A DNA stretch of 64,000 nucleotides from Halictus rubicundus (lineage: Eukaryota > Arthropoda > Insecta > Hymenoptera > Halictidae), in assembly GCF_050948215.1 (NCBI RefSeq), contig NW_027488712.1:248001-312000 (forward strand), in the 5' to 3' direction. Positions 1 to 14,509 of the stretch are shown piece by piece. A program made the translations under genes and the position numbers. Numbering within the stretch: position 1 is the first letter of the stretch; every line of letters starts with the position of its first letter. Under the pieces are notes generated by a model. The model saw nothing but the letters and a program-made list of their open reading frames with translations, was not told the origin of the DNA and did no database searches.

Positions 1-3000
1 CTATCCTATCCTCTATCCGATCCTATCCTCTATCCTATCCTATCCTCTATCCTATCCTATCCTCTATCCCATCCTATCCTGTATCCTATCCAATCCTTAA
101 TCCTATCCTATCATCTATCCTCTATCCTATCCAATCCTCTATCCTATCCTGTCCTCTATCCTATCCTATCCTCTATCCTATGCTATCCTCTATCCTATCC
201 TATCCTCTATCCTATCCTATCCTCTATCCTATCCTATCCTCTATCCTATCCTATCCTCTATCCTATCCTATCCTCTATCCTATCCTATCCTCTATCCTAT
301 CAAATCCAATATCCTATACTCTATCCTATCCTATCCTCTATCCTATCCTATCCTCTATCCTATCCTATCCTCTATCCTATCCTGTCCTCTATCCTATCCT
401 ATCCTCCATCCTAGCCTATCCTCAATCCCATCCTTTCCTCTATCCTATCCAATCCTCTATCCTATCCATTCCTCTATCCTATCCTATCCTCTATCCTATA
501 ATATCCTCTATCCTATCCTATCCTCTATCCAATCCTCTATCCTATCCTATCCTCTATCCTATCCTATCCTCTATCCTATCCTATCTTCTATCCTACCCAA
601 TCATCTATCCTATCAAATCCCCTATCCTATCCTCTATCCTATCGTATCCTCTATCCTATCCTATCCTCTATCCTATCCTATCCTCTATCCGATCCTATCC
701 TCTATCCTATCCTATCCTCTATCCTATCCTATCCTCTATCCTATCCTATCCTCTATCCCATCCTATCCTGTATCCTATCCAATCCTTAATCCTATCCTAT
801 CATCTATCCTCTATCCTATCCAATCCTCTTTCCAATCCATTCCTCTATCCTATCATATCCTCTATCCTATAATATCCTCTATCCTATCCTATCCTCTATC
901 CAATCCTCTGTCCTATCCTATCCTCTATCCTATCCTATCCTCTATCCTATCCTATCTTCTATCCTATCCTATCCTCTATCCTATCCTATCCTCTATCCTA
1001 TCCTATCCTCTATCCTATCCTATCCTCTATCCTATCCTATCCTCTATCCTATCCTATCCTCTATCCTATCCTATCCTCTATCCTATCCTATCCTCTATCC
1101 TATCCTATCCTCTATTCTATCCTATTCTCTATCCTATCCTATCCTCTATCCTATCCTATCCTCTATCCTATCCTGTCCTCTATCCTATCCTATCCTCTAT
1201 CCTATCCTATCCTCTATCCTATCCTATCCTCTATCCTATCCTATCCTCTATCCTATCCTATCCTCTTTCCTATTCTATCCTCTATCCTATCCTATCCTCC
1301 ATCCTATCCTATCCTCTATCCTATCAAATCCCCTATCCTATACTCTATCCTATCCTATCCTCTATCCTATCCTATCCTCTATCCTATCCTATCCTCTATC
1401 CTATCCTATCCTCTATCCTATCCTATCCTCTATCCTATCCTATCCTCTATCCTATCCTATCCTCTATCCTATCCTATCCTCTATCCTATCCTATCCTCTA
1501 TCCTATCCTATCCTCTATCCTATCCTATCCTCTATCCTATCCTATCCTCTATCCTATCCTATCCTCTATCCTATCCTATCCTCTATCCTATCCTATCCTC
1601 TAACCTATCCTATCCTCTATCCTATCCTATCCTCTATCCTATCCTATTCTCTATCCTATCAAATCGTCTATCCTATCCTATCCTCTATCCTATCCTATCC
1701 TCTATCCTATCCTATCCTCTATCCTATCCTATCCTCTATCCTATCCTATCCTCTATCCTATCCTATCCTCTATCCTATCCTATCCTCTATCCTATCCTAT
1801 CCTCTATCCTATCAAATCCCCTATCCTATACTCTATCCTATCCTATCCTCTATCCTATCCTATCCTCTATCCTATCCTATCCTCTATCCTATCCTGTCCT
1901 CTATCCTATCCTATCCTCCATCCTAGCCTATCCTCAATCCTATCCTTTCCTGTATCCTATCCAATCCTCTATCATATCCTATCCTCTATCCTCTATCCTA
2001 TCCAATCCTCTTTCCTATCCATTCCTCTATCCTATCCTATCCTCTATCCTATAATATCCTCTATCCTATCCTATCCTCTATCCAATCCTCTATCCTATCC
2101 TATCCTCTATCCTATCCTATCCTCTATCCTATCCTATACTCTATCCTATCCTATCTTCTATCCTATCCTATCCTCTATCCTATCCTATCCTCTATCCTAT
2201 CCTATCCTCTATCCTATCCTGTCTTCTATCCAATCCATTCCTCTATCCTATCATATCCTCTTTCCTATAATATCCTCTATCCTATCCTATCCTCTATCCA
2301 ATCCTCTGTCCTATCCTATCCTCTATCCTATCCTATCCTCTATCCTATCCTATCTTCTATCCTATCCTATCCTCTATCCTATCAAATCCCCTATCCTATC
2401 CTCTATCCTATCCTATCCTTTATCCTATCCAATCCTCTATCCTATCCTGTCCTCTATCCTATCCTATCCTCTATCCTATCAAATCCCCTATCCTATACTC
2501 TATCCTATCCTATCCTCTATCCTGTCCTATCCTCTATCCTATCCTATCCTCTATCCTATCCTATCCTCTATCCTATCCTATCCTCTATCCTATCCTATCC
2601 TCTATCCTCTATCCTATCCTAACCTCTATCCTATCCTATCCTCTATCCTATCCTATCCTCTATCCGATCCTATCCTCTATCCTATCCTATCCTCTATCCT
2701 ATCCTATCCTCTATCCTATTCTATCCTCTATCCTATCCTTTCCTCTATCCTATCCTATCCTCTATCCTATCAAATCCCCTATCCTATACTCTATCCTATC
2801 CTATCCTCTATCCTGTCCTATCCTCTATCCTATCCTATCCTCTATCCTATCCTATCCTCTATCCTATCCTATCCTCTATCCTATCCTATCCTCTATCCTC
2901 TATCCTATCCTAACCTCTATCCTATCCTATCCTCTATCCTATCCTATCCTCTATCCTATCCTATCCTCTATCCTATCAAATCCCCTATCCTATACTCTAT

Positions 3001-6000
3001 CCTATCCTATCCTCTATCCTATCCTATCCTCTATCCTATCCTATCCTCTATCCTATCCTGTCCTCTATCCTATCCTATCCTCCATCCTAGCCTATCCTCA
3101 ATCCTATCCTTTCCTCTATCCTATCCAATCCTCTATCCTATCCCTTCCTCTATCCTATCCTATCCTCTATCCTATAATATCCTCTATCCTATCCTATCCT
3201 CTATCCTATCCTATCCTCTATCCTATCCTATCCTCTATCCTCTATCCTATCCTAACCTCTATCCTATCCTATCCTCTATCCTATCCTATCCTCTATCCGA
3301 TCCTATCCTCTATCCTATCCTATCCTCTATCCTATCCTATCCTATCCTCTATCCTATCCTATCCTCTATCCTATCCTATCCTCTATCCTATCAAATCCCC
3401 TATCCTATACTCTATCCTATCCTATCCTCTATCCTATCCTATCCTCTATCCTATCCTATCCTCTATCCTATCCTGTCCTCTATCCTATCCTATCCTCCAT
3501 CCTAGCCTATCCTCAATCCTATCCTTTCCTCTATCCTATCCTATCCTCTATCCTATCCTGTCCTCTATCCTATCCTATCCTCCATCCTAGCCTATCCTCA
3601 ATCCTATCCTTTCCTCTATCCTATCCAATCCTCTATCCTATCCCTTCCTCTATCCTATCCTATCCTCTATCCTATAATATCCTCTATCCTATCCTATCCT
3701 CTATCCAATCCTCTATCCGATCCTATCCTCTATCCTATCCTATCCTCTATCCTATCCTATCCTCTATCCTATTCTATCCTCTATCCTATCCTTTCCTCTA
3801 TCCTATCCTATGCTCTATCCTATCCTATCCTCTATCCTATCCTATCCTCTATCCTATCCTATCCTCTATCCTATCAAATCCCCTATCCTATACTCTATCC
3901 TATCCTATCCTCTATCCTGTCCTATCCTCTATCCTATCCTATCCTCTATCCTATCCTATCCTCTATCCTATCCTATCCTCTATCCTATCCTATCCTCTAT
4001 CCTCTATCCTATCCTAACCTCTATCCTATCCTATCCTCTATCCTATCCTATCCTCTATCCGATCCTATCCTCTATCCTATCCTATCCTCTATCCTATCCT
4101 ATCCTATCCTCTATCCTATCCTATCCTCTATCCTATCCTATCCTCTATCCTATCAAATCCCCTATCCTATACTCTATCCTATCCTATCCTCTATCCTATC
4201 CTATCCTCTATCCTATCCTATCCTCTATCCTATCCTGTCCTCTATCCTATCCTATCCTCCATCCTAGCCTATCCTCAATCCTATCCTTTCCTCTATCCTA
4301 TCCAATCCTCTATCCTATCCCTTCCTCTATCCTATCCTATCCTCTATCCTATAATATCCTCTATCCTATCCTATCCTCTATCCAATCCTCTATCCTATCC
4401 TATCCTCTATCCTATCCTATCCTCTATCCTATCCTATCTTCTATCTTACCCAATCATCTATCCTATCAAATCCCCTATCCTATCCTCTATCCTATCGTAT
4501 CCTCTATCCTATCCTATCCTCTATCCTATCCTATCCTCTATCCGATCCTATCCTCTATCCTATCCTATCCTCTATCCTATCCTATCCTCTATCCTATCCT
4601 ATCCTCTATCCCATCCTATCCTGTATCCTATCCAATCCTTAATCCTATCCTATCATCTATCCTCTATCCTATCCAATCCTCTATCCAATCCATTCCTCTA
4701 TCCTATCATATCCTCTATCCTATAATATCCTCTATCCTATCCTATCCTCTATCCAATCCTCTGTCCTATCCTATCCTCTATCCTATCCTATCCTCTATCC
4801 TATCCTATCTTCTATCCTATCCTATCCTGTATCCTATCAAATCCCCTATCCTATCCTCTATCCTATCCTGTCCTGTATCCTATCCAATCCTCTATCCTGC
4901 CCTATTATCTATCCTCTATCCTATCCTATCCTCTATCCTATCCTATCCTCTATCCTATCCTATCCTCTATCCGATCCTATCCTCTATCCTATCCTATCCT
5001 CTATCCTATCCTATCCTCTATCCTATTCTATCCTCTATCCTATCCTATCCTCTATCCTATCCTATCCTCTATCCTATCCTATCCTCTATCCTATCCTATC
5101 CTCTATCCTCTATCCTATCCTAACCTCTATCCTATCCTATCCTCTATCCTATTCTATCCTCTATCCGATCCTATCCTCTATCCTATCCTATCCTCTATCC
5201 TATCCTATCCTCTTTCCTATTCTATCCTCTATCCTATCCTATCCTCCATCCTATCCTATCCTCTATCCTATCAAATCCCCTATCCTATACTCTATCCTAT
5301 CCTATCCTCTATCCTATCCTATCCTCTATCCTATCCTATCCTCTATCCTATCCTATCCTCTATCCTATCCTATCCTCTATCCTATCCTATCCTCTATCCT
5401 ATCCTATCCTCCATCCTATCCTATCCTCTATCCTATCCTATCCTCTATCCTATCCTATCCTCTATCCTATCCTATCCTCTATCCTATCCTATCCTCTAAC
5501 CTATCCTATCCTCTATCCTATCCTATCCTCTATCCTATCCTATTCTCTATCCTATCAAATCCTCTATCCTATCCTATCCTCTATCCTATCCTATCCTCTA
5601 TCCTATCCTATCCTCTATCCTATCCTATCCTCTATCCTCTATCCTATCCTAACCTCTATCCTATCCTATCCTCTATCCTATTCTATCCTCTATCCGATCC
5701 TATCCTCTATCCTATCCTACCCTCTATCCTATCCTATCCTCTTTCCTATTCTATCCTCTATCCTATCCTATCCTCTATCCTATCCTATGCTCTATCCTAT
5801 CCTATCCTCTATCATATCCAATCCTCTATCATATCCTATCCTCTATCCTCTATCCTATCCAATCCTCTTTCCTATCCATTCCTCTATCCTATCCTATCCT
5901 CTATCCTATAATATCCTCTATCCTATCCTATCCTCTATCCAATCCTCTATCCTACCCTATCCTCTATCCTATCCTATCCTCTATCCTATCCTATCCTCTA

Positions 6001-8850
6001 TCCTATCCTATCTTCTATCCTATCCTATCCTCTATCCTATCCTATCCTCTATCCTATCCTATCCTCTATCCTATCCTATCTTCTATCCTCTATCCTATCC
6101 AATCCTCTATCCAATCCATTCCTCTATCCTATCATATCCTCTTTCCTATAATATCCTCTATCCTATCCTATCCTCTATCCAATCCTCTGTCCTATCCTAT
6201 CCTATCCTCTATCCTATCCTATCTTCTATCCTATCCTATCCTCTATCCTATCAAATCCCCTATCCTATCCTCTATCCTATCCTATCCTGTATCCTATCCA
6301 ATCCTCTATCCTGCCCTATTATCTATCCTCAATCCTATCCTTTCCTGTATCCTATCCAATCCTCTATCCTATCCTGTCCTCTATCCTATCCTATCCTCTA
6401 TCCTATCAAATCCCCTATCCTATACTCTATCCTATCCTATCCTCTATCCTGTCCTATCCTCTATCCTATCCTATCCTCTATCCTATCCTATCCTCTATCC
6501 TATCCTATCCTCTATCCTATCCTATCCTCTATCCTCTATCCTATCCTAACCTCTATCCTATCCTATCCTCTATCCTATCCTATCCTCTATCCGATCCTAT
6601 CCTCTATCCTATCCTATCCTCTATCCTATCCTATCCTCTATCCTATTCTATCCTCTATCCTATCCTTTCCTCTATCCTATCCTATGCTCTATCCTATCCT
6701 ATCCTCTATCCTATCCTATCCTCTATCCTATCCTATCCTCTATCCTATCAAATCCCCTATCCTATACTCTATCCTATCCTATCCTCTATCCTATCCTATC
6801 CTCTATCCTATCCTATCCTCTATCCTATCCTGTCCTCTATCCTATCCTATCCTCCATCCTAGCCTATCCTCAATCCTATCCTTTCCTCTATCCTATCCAA
6901 TCCTCTATCCTATCCGTTCCTCTATCCTATCCTATCCTCTATCCTATAATATCCTCTATCCTATCCTATCCTCTATCCAATCCTCTATCCTATCCTATCC
7001 TCTATCCTATCCTATCCTCTATCCTATCCTATCTTCTATCTTACCCAATCATCTATCCTATCAAATCCCCTATCCTATCCTCTATCCTATCGTATCCTCT
7101 ATCCTATCCTATCCTCTATCCTATCCTATCCTCTATCCGATCCTATCCTCTATCCTATCCTATCCTCTATCCTATCCTATCCTCTATCCTATCCTATCCT
7201 CTATCCCATCCTATCCTGTATCCTATCCAATCCTTAATCCTATCCTATCATCTATCCTCTATCCTATCCAATCCCCTATCCAATCCATTCCTCTATCCTA
7301 TCATATCCTCTATCCTATAATATCCTCTATCCTATCCTATCCTCTATCCAATCCTCTGTCCTATCCTATCCTCTATCCTATCCTATCCTCTATCCTATCC
7401 TATCTTCTATCCTATCCTATCCTGTATCCTATCAAATCCCCTATCCTATCCTCTATCCTATCCTGTCCTGTATCCTATCCAATCCTCTATCCTGCCCTAT
7501 TATCTATCCTCAATCCTATCCTTTCCTGTATCCTATCCAATCCTCTATCCTATCCTGTCCTCTATCCTATAATATCCTCTATCCTATCTTATCCTCTATC
7601 CTATCCTATCCTCTATCCCATCCTATCCTGTATCCTATCCAATCCTTAATCCTATCCTATCATCTATCCTCTATCCTATCCAATCCTCTATCCAATCCAT
7701 TCCTCTATCCTATCATATCCTCTATCCTATAATATCCTCTATCCTATCCTATCCTCTATCCAATCCTCTGTCCTATCCTATTCTCTATCCTATCCTATTC
7801 TCTATCCTATCCTATCCTCTATCCTATCCTATCTTCTATCCTATCCTATCCTCTATCCTATCAAATCCCCTATCCTATCCTCTATCCTATCCTATCCTGT
7901 ATCCTATCCAATCCTCTATCCTGCCCTATTATCTATCCTCAATCCTATCCTTTCCTGTATCCTATCCAATCCTCTATCCTATCCTGTCCTCTATCCTATA
8001 ATATCCTCTATCCTATCTTATCCTCTATCCTATCCTATCCTCTATCCTATCCTATTCTCTATCCTATCCTATCCTCTATCCTATCCTATCCTCTATCCTA
8101 TCCTATCCTATCCTCTATCCTATCCTATCCTCTATCCTATCCTATCCTATCCTCTATCCTATCCTATCCTCTATCCTATCCTATCCTCTATCCTATCCTA
8201 TCCTCTAACCTATCCTATCCTCTATCCTCTATCCTATCCTAACCTCTATCCTATCCTATCCTCTATCCTATCCTATCCTCTATCCGATCCTATCCTCTAT
8301 CCTATCCTATCTTCTATCCTATCCTATCCTCTATCCTATCCTATCCTCTATCCTATCCTATCTTCTATCCTACCCAATCATCTATCCTATCAAATCCCCT
8401 ATCCTATCCTCTATCCTATCGAATCCTCTATCCTATCCTATCCTCTATCCTATCCTCTATCCTATCCTATCCTCTATCCTATCCTCTCCTCTATCCTATC
8501 CTATCCTCTATCCTATCCTATCCTCTATCCGATCCTATCCTCTATCCAATCCTCTATCCTATCCTATCCTCTATCCTATCCTATCTTCTATCCTATCCTA
8601 TCCTCTATCCTATCAAATCCCCTATCCTATCCTCTATCCTATCCTATCCTCTATCCTATCCTATCCTCTATCCTATCCTATCATCTATCCTATCCTATCC
8701 TCTATCCGATCCTATCCTCTATCCTATCCTATCCTCTATCCTATCCTATCCTCTATCCTATCATATCCTCTATTCTATCCTATCCTCTATCCTATCCTAT
8801 CCTCTATCCTATCCTATCCTCTATCCTATCCTATCCTATCCTCTATCCTG
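1..8850. repeat. Array block A, mosaic of variant monomers
   Basis: Satellite with a private set of variants: CTCCATCCTAGCC, CTCAATCCTATCCTTTCC, CTTACCCAATC, CCTGCCCTATTATC and CCTAACCTC. Copies of the same variant order recur: the stretch around 4,445-4,896 (CTTACCC to CCTGCCC) reappears at 7,040-7,491 at an offset of 2,595, and CCTGCCC recurs at 6,310, 7,491 and 7,920. Long + strand frames at 3,810-5,123 and 5,787-7,649 are by-products of this block. Confidence 0.85.
3471..3640. repeat. 85-bp tandem duplication (5 monomers)
   Basis: A five-monomer segment beginning TCCTGTCCTC at 3,471 is repeated starting at 3,556, including the diagnostic CTCCATCCTAGCC and CTTTCCTC variants. The 85-bp shift equals exactly 5 x 17, as expected from register-slipped unequal exchange. 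Confidence 0.8.
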
Positions 8851-11800
8851 TCCTATGCTCTATCCTATCCTATCGTCTATCCTATCCTCTATCCTATCCT
8901 ATCCTCTATCCTATCCTATCTTCTATCCTATCCTATCCTCTATCCTATCAAATCCCCTATCCTATCCTCTATCCTATCCTATCCTGTATCCTATCCAATC
9001 CTCAATCCTATCCTATCATCTATCCTCTATCCTATCCTATCTTCTATCCTATCCTATCCTCTATCCTATCAAATCCCCTATCCTATCCTCTATCCTATCC
9101 TATCCTCTATCCTATCCTATCCTCTATCCTATCCTATCTTCTATCCTATCCTATCCTCTATCCTATCAAATCCCCTATCCTATCCTCTATCCTATCCTAT
9201 CCTGTATCCTATCCAATCCTCAATCCTATCCTATCATCTATCCTCTATCCTATCCAATCCTCTATCCTATTCATTCCTCTATCCTATCATATCCTCTATC
9301 CTATAATAACCTCTATCCTATCCTATCTTCTATCCTATCCTATCCTCTATCCTATCAAATCACCTATCCTATCCTCTATCCTATCCTATCCTGTATCCTA
9401 TCCTATCCTCTATCCTCTATCCTATCCTATCCTCTATCCTATCCTCTATCCGATCCTATCCTCTATCCTATCCTATCCTCTATCCTATCCTCTATCCTTT
9501 CCTCTATCCTATCCTATCCTCTATCCTATCCTATCCTCTATGCTATCCTATCCTCTATCCCATCCTATCCTCTATCCTATCCTATCCTCTATCCTCTATC
9601 CTATCCTATCCTCTATCCTATCCTATCCTCTATCCTATCCTATCCCCTATCCTCTATCCTATCCTATCCTCTATCCTATCCTATCCTATCCTCTATCCTA
9701 TCCTATCCTCTATCCTATCCTATCCTCTATCCTATCCTATCCTCTATCCTATCCTATCCTCTATCCTATCCTATCCTCTATCCTATCCTATCCTATCCTC
9801 TATCTTCTATCCTCTATCCTATCCTATCCTCTATCCTATCCTATCCTCTATCCTATCCTATCCTCTATCCTATCCTATCCTCTATCCTATCCTATCCTCT
9901 ATCCTATCCTATCCTCTATCCTGTCCTATGCTCTATCCTATCCTATCCTGTATCCTATCCAATCCTCAATCCTATCCTATCATCTATCCTATCCTATCCT
10001 CTATCCGATCCTATCCTCTATCCAATCCTCTATCCTATCCTATCCTCTATCCTATCCTATCTTCTATCCTATCCTATCCTCTATCCTATCAAATCCCCTA
10101 TCCTATCCTCTATCCTATCCTATCCTCTATCCTATCCTATCCTCTATCCTATCCTATCATCTATCCTATCCTATCCTCTATCCGATCCTATCCTCTATCC
10201 TATCCTATCCTCTATCCTATCCTATCCTCTATCCTATCATATCCTCTATCCTATCCTATCCTCTATCCTATAATATCCTCTATCCTATCCTATCCTCTAT
10301 CCTATCCTATCCTCTATCCTATCCTATCCTCTATCCTATCCTATCCTATCCTCTATCCTGTCCTATGCTCTATCCTATCCTATCGTCTATCCTATCCTCT
10401 ATCCTATCCTATCCTCTATCCTATCCTATCTTCTATCCTATCCTATCCTCTATCCTATCAAATCCCCTATCCTATCCTCTATCCTATCCTATCCTGTATC
10501 CTATCCAATCCTCAATCCTATCCTATCATCTATCCTCTATCCTATCCTATCTTCTATCCTATCCTATCCTCTATCCTATCAAATCCCCTATCCTATCCTC
10601 TATCCTATCCTATCCTCTATCCTATCCTATCCTCTATCCTATCCTATCTTCTATCCTATCCTATCCTCTATCCTATCAAATCCCCTATCCTATCCTCTAT
10701 CCTATCCTATCCTGTATCCTATCCAATCCTCAATCCTATCCTATCATCTATCCTCTATCCTATCCAATCCTCTATCCTATTCATTCCTCTATCCTATCAT
10801 ATCCTCTATCCTATAATATCCTCTATCCTATCCTATCCTCTATCCTATCCTATCCTCTATCCTATCGTATCCTCTATCCTATCCTATCTTCTATCCTATC
10901 CTCTATCCTATCCTATCCTCTATCCTATCCTCTATCCTATCCTATATCCTATCCTCTATCCTATCCTATCCTCTATCCGATCCTATCCTCTATCCTATCC
11001 TATCCTCTATCCGATCCTATCCTCTATCCTATCCTATCCTCTATCCTATCCTATCCTCTATCCTATCCTATCCTCTATCCTATCCTATCCTCTATCCTAT
11101 CCTATCCTCTATCCGATCCTATCCTCTATCCTATCCTATCCTCTATCCTATCCTATCCTATCCTCTATCCTGTCCTATGCTCTATCCTATCCTATCGTCT
11201 ATCCTATCCTCTATCCTATCCTATCCTCTATCCTATCCTATCTTCTATCCTATCCTATCCTCTATCCTATCAAATCCCCTATCCTATCCTCTATCCTATC
11301 CTATCCTGTATCCTATCCAATCCTCAATCCTATCCTATCATCTATCCTCTATCCTATCCTATCTTCTATCCTATCCTATCCTCTATCCTATCAAATCCCC
11401 TATCCTATCCTCTATCCTATCCTATCCTCTATCCTATCCTATCCTCTATCCTATCCTATCTTCTATCCTATCCTATCCTCTATCCTATCAAATCCCCTAT
11501 CCTATCCTCTATCCTATCCTATCCTGTATCCTATCCAATCCTCAATCCTATCCTATCATCTATCCTCTATCCTATCCAATCCTCTATCCTATTCATTCCT
11601 CTATCCTATCATATCCTCTATCCTATAATATCCTCTATCCTATCCTATCCTCTATCCTATCCTATCCTCTATCCTATCCTATCCTCTATCCTATCCTATC
11701 CTATCCTCTATCCTGTCCTATGCTCTATCCTATCCTATCGTCTATCCTATCCTCTATCCTATCCTATCCTCTATCCTATCCTATCTTCTATCCTATCCTA

Positions 11801-13200
11801 TCCTCTATCCTATCAAATCCCCTATCCTATCCTCTATCCTATCCTATCCTGTATCCTATCCAATCCTCAATCCTATCCTATCATCTATCCTCTATCCTAT
11901 CCTATCTTCTATCCTATCCTATCCTCTATCCTATCAAATCCCCTATCCTATCCTCTATCCTATCCTATCCTCTATCCTATCCTATCCTCTATCCTATCCT
12001 ATCTTCTATCCTATCCTATCCTCTATCCTATCAAATCCCCTATCCTATCCTCTATCCTATCCTATCCTGTATCCTATCCAATCCTCAATCCTATCCTATC
12101 ATCTATCCTCTATCCTATCCAATCCTCTATCCTATTCATTCCTCTATCCTATCATATCCTCTATCCTATAATATCCTCTATCCTATCCTATCCTCTATCC
12201 TATCCTATCCTCTATCCTATCGTATCCTCTATCCTATCCTATCTTCTATCCTATCCTCTATCCTATCCTATCCTCTATCCTATCCTCTATCCTATCCTAT
12301 ATCCTATCCTCTATCCTATCCTATCCTCTATCCGATCCTATCCTCTATCCTATCCTATCCTCTATCCGATCCTATCCTCTATCCTATCCTATCCTCTATC
12401 CTATCCTATCCTCTATCCTATCCTATCCTCTATCCTATCCTATCCTCTATCCTATCCTATCCTCTATCCGATCCTATCCTCTATCCTATCCTATCCTCTA
12501 TCCTATCCTATCCTCTATCCTATCCCATCCTCTATCCTATCCTATCCTCTATCGTATCCTATCCTCTATCCTATCCCATCCTCTATCCTATCCTATCCTC
12601 TATCCTATCCTATCCTCTATCCTATCCTATCCTCTATCCTATCCTATCCTCTATGCTATCCTATCCTCTATCCTATCCTATCCCCTATCCTATCCTATCC
12701 TCTATCCCATCCTATCCTCTATCCTATCCTCTATCCTATCCTATCCTATCCTATATCCTATCCTATCCTCTATCCTATCCTATCCTATCCTCTATCCTAT
12801 CCTATCCTCTATCCTATCCTATCCTCTATCCGATCCTGTCCTCTATCCTATCCTATCCTCTATCCTATCCTATCCTCTATCCGATCCTATCCTCTATCCT
12901 ATCCTATCCTCTATCCTATCCATTCCTCTATCCTATCATATCCTCTATCCTATAATATCCTCTATCCTATCCTATCCTCTATCCTATCCTATCTTCTATC
13001 CTATCCTATCCTCTATCCTATCGTATCCTCTATCCTATCCTATCTTCTATCCTATCCTATCCTCTATCCTATCAAATCCCTTATCCTATCCTCTATCCTA
13101 TCCTATCATCTATCCTATCCTATCCTCTATCCTATCCTATCCTCTATCCTATCCTATCCTCCATCCTATCCTATCCTCTATCCTATCCTATCCTGTATCC
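8851..13200. repeat. Array block B, four copies of a roughly 0.5-kb unit
   Basis: A unit that starts with the variant CTGTCCTATGCTC occurs with its ATG at 8,855, 10,365, 11,177 and 11,720. The diagnostic CCTATTCATTCC lies 411 bp downstream in each copy (9,266; 10,776; 11,588; 12,131). Copies are spaced 1,510, 812 and 543 bp. The CCTATATCCTATCC variant at 10,941 and 12,296 repeats at 1,355 bp, the sum of 812 and 543, so a larger unit was also copied. Confidence 0.85.
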
Positions 13201-13930
13201 TACCCAATCCTCTATCCTACACTATCATCTATCCGCAAGTCTATCCTTTCCTGTATCCTATCCAATCCTCTATCCTATAATATCCTCTATCCTATCCTAT
13301 CCTCTATCCTATCCTATCTTCTATCCTATCCTATCCTCTATCCTATCGTATCCTCTATCCTATATTATCTTCTATCCTATCCTATCCTCTATCCTATCAA
13401 ATCCCTTATCCTATCCTCTATCCTATCCTATCATCTATCCTATCCTATCCTCTATCCTATCCTATCCTCTATCCTATCCTATCCTCCATCCTATCCTATC
13501 CTCTATCCTATCCTATCCTGTATCCTACCCATTCCTCTATCCTACACTATCATCTATCCGCAAGTCTATCCTTTCCTGTATCCTATCCATTCCTCTATCC
13601 TATCATATTATCTATCCTATAATATCCTCTATCCTATCCTATCCTCTATCCTATCCTCTCTTCTATCCTATCCTATCCTCTATCCTATCGTATCCTCTAT
13701 CCTATCCTATCTTCTATCCTATCCTATCCTCTATCCTATCAAATCCCTTATCCTATCCTCTATCCTATCCTATCATCTATCCTATCCTATCCTCTATCCT
13801 ATCCTATCCTCTATCCTATCCTATACTCCATCCTATCCTATCCTCTATCCTATCCTATCCTGTATCCTACCCAATCCTCTATCCTACACTATCATCTATC
13901 CGCAAGTCTATCCTTTCCTGTATCCTATCC
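13201..13930. repeat. Triplet of about 330-bp units marked by CGCAAGTC
   Basis: The rare variant ATCCGCAAGTCTATCC occurs at 13,236, 13,561 and 13,903 (position of CAAG). Spacings are 325 and 342 bp, differing by exactly one 17-bp monomer. Each is preceded by CTACACTATCATC and followed by TTTCCTGTATCC. Confidence 0.85.
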
Positions 13931-14509
13931 AATCCTCTATCCTATCCTATCCTCTATCCTATCAAATCCCCTATCCTATCCTCTATCCTATCCTATCCTG
14001 TATCCTATCCAATCCTCAATCCTATCCTATCATCTATCCTCTATCCTATCCAATCCTCTATCCTATCCATTCCTCTGTCCTATCATATCCTCTATCCTAT
14101 AATATCCTCTATCCTATCCTACCCTCTATCCAATCCTCTATCCTATCCTATCCTGTACCCTATCCTATCCTCTATCTTATCCTACCCTCTATCCTATCCT
14201 ATCCTCTATCCTATCCTATCCTCTATCGTATCCTCTATCCTATCCTCTATCCTATCCTCTATCCTATCCTCTATCCTATCCTATCCTCTATCCTATCCTA
14301 TCCTCTATCCTATCCTATCCTCTACCCTATCCTTTCCTGTATCCTATCCAATCCTCTATCCTATCCTATCCTCTATCCTATCGTATCCTCTATCCTATCC
14401 TATCTTCTATCCTATCCTATCCTCTATCCTATCAAATTCCCTATCCTATCCTCTATCCTATCCTATCCTCTATCCTATCCTATCCTCTATCCTATCCTAT
14501 CCTCTATCC
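13674..14509. repeat. Long-range duplicate, proximal copy
   Basis: About 836 bp matching 40,494-41,329 at a constant offset of 26,820. Reading both line by line I saw two substitutions and no indel: A/C near 13,825 and C/A near 14,153. Homology ends abruptly at 14,510 (CCG here, CCT in the partner). Confidence 0.9.

Noticed and set aside
9540..13280. 1,246-codon open frame, and similar frames at 15,834-19,394 and 44,136-47,693
   Set aside because: Pure satellite translation. All three + frames give the same 17-residue cycle, and starts and stops come from sporadic variants. No non-repeat domain is present.
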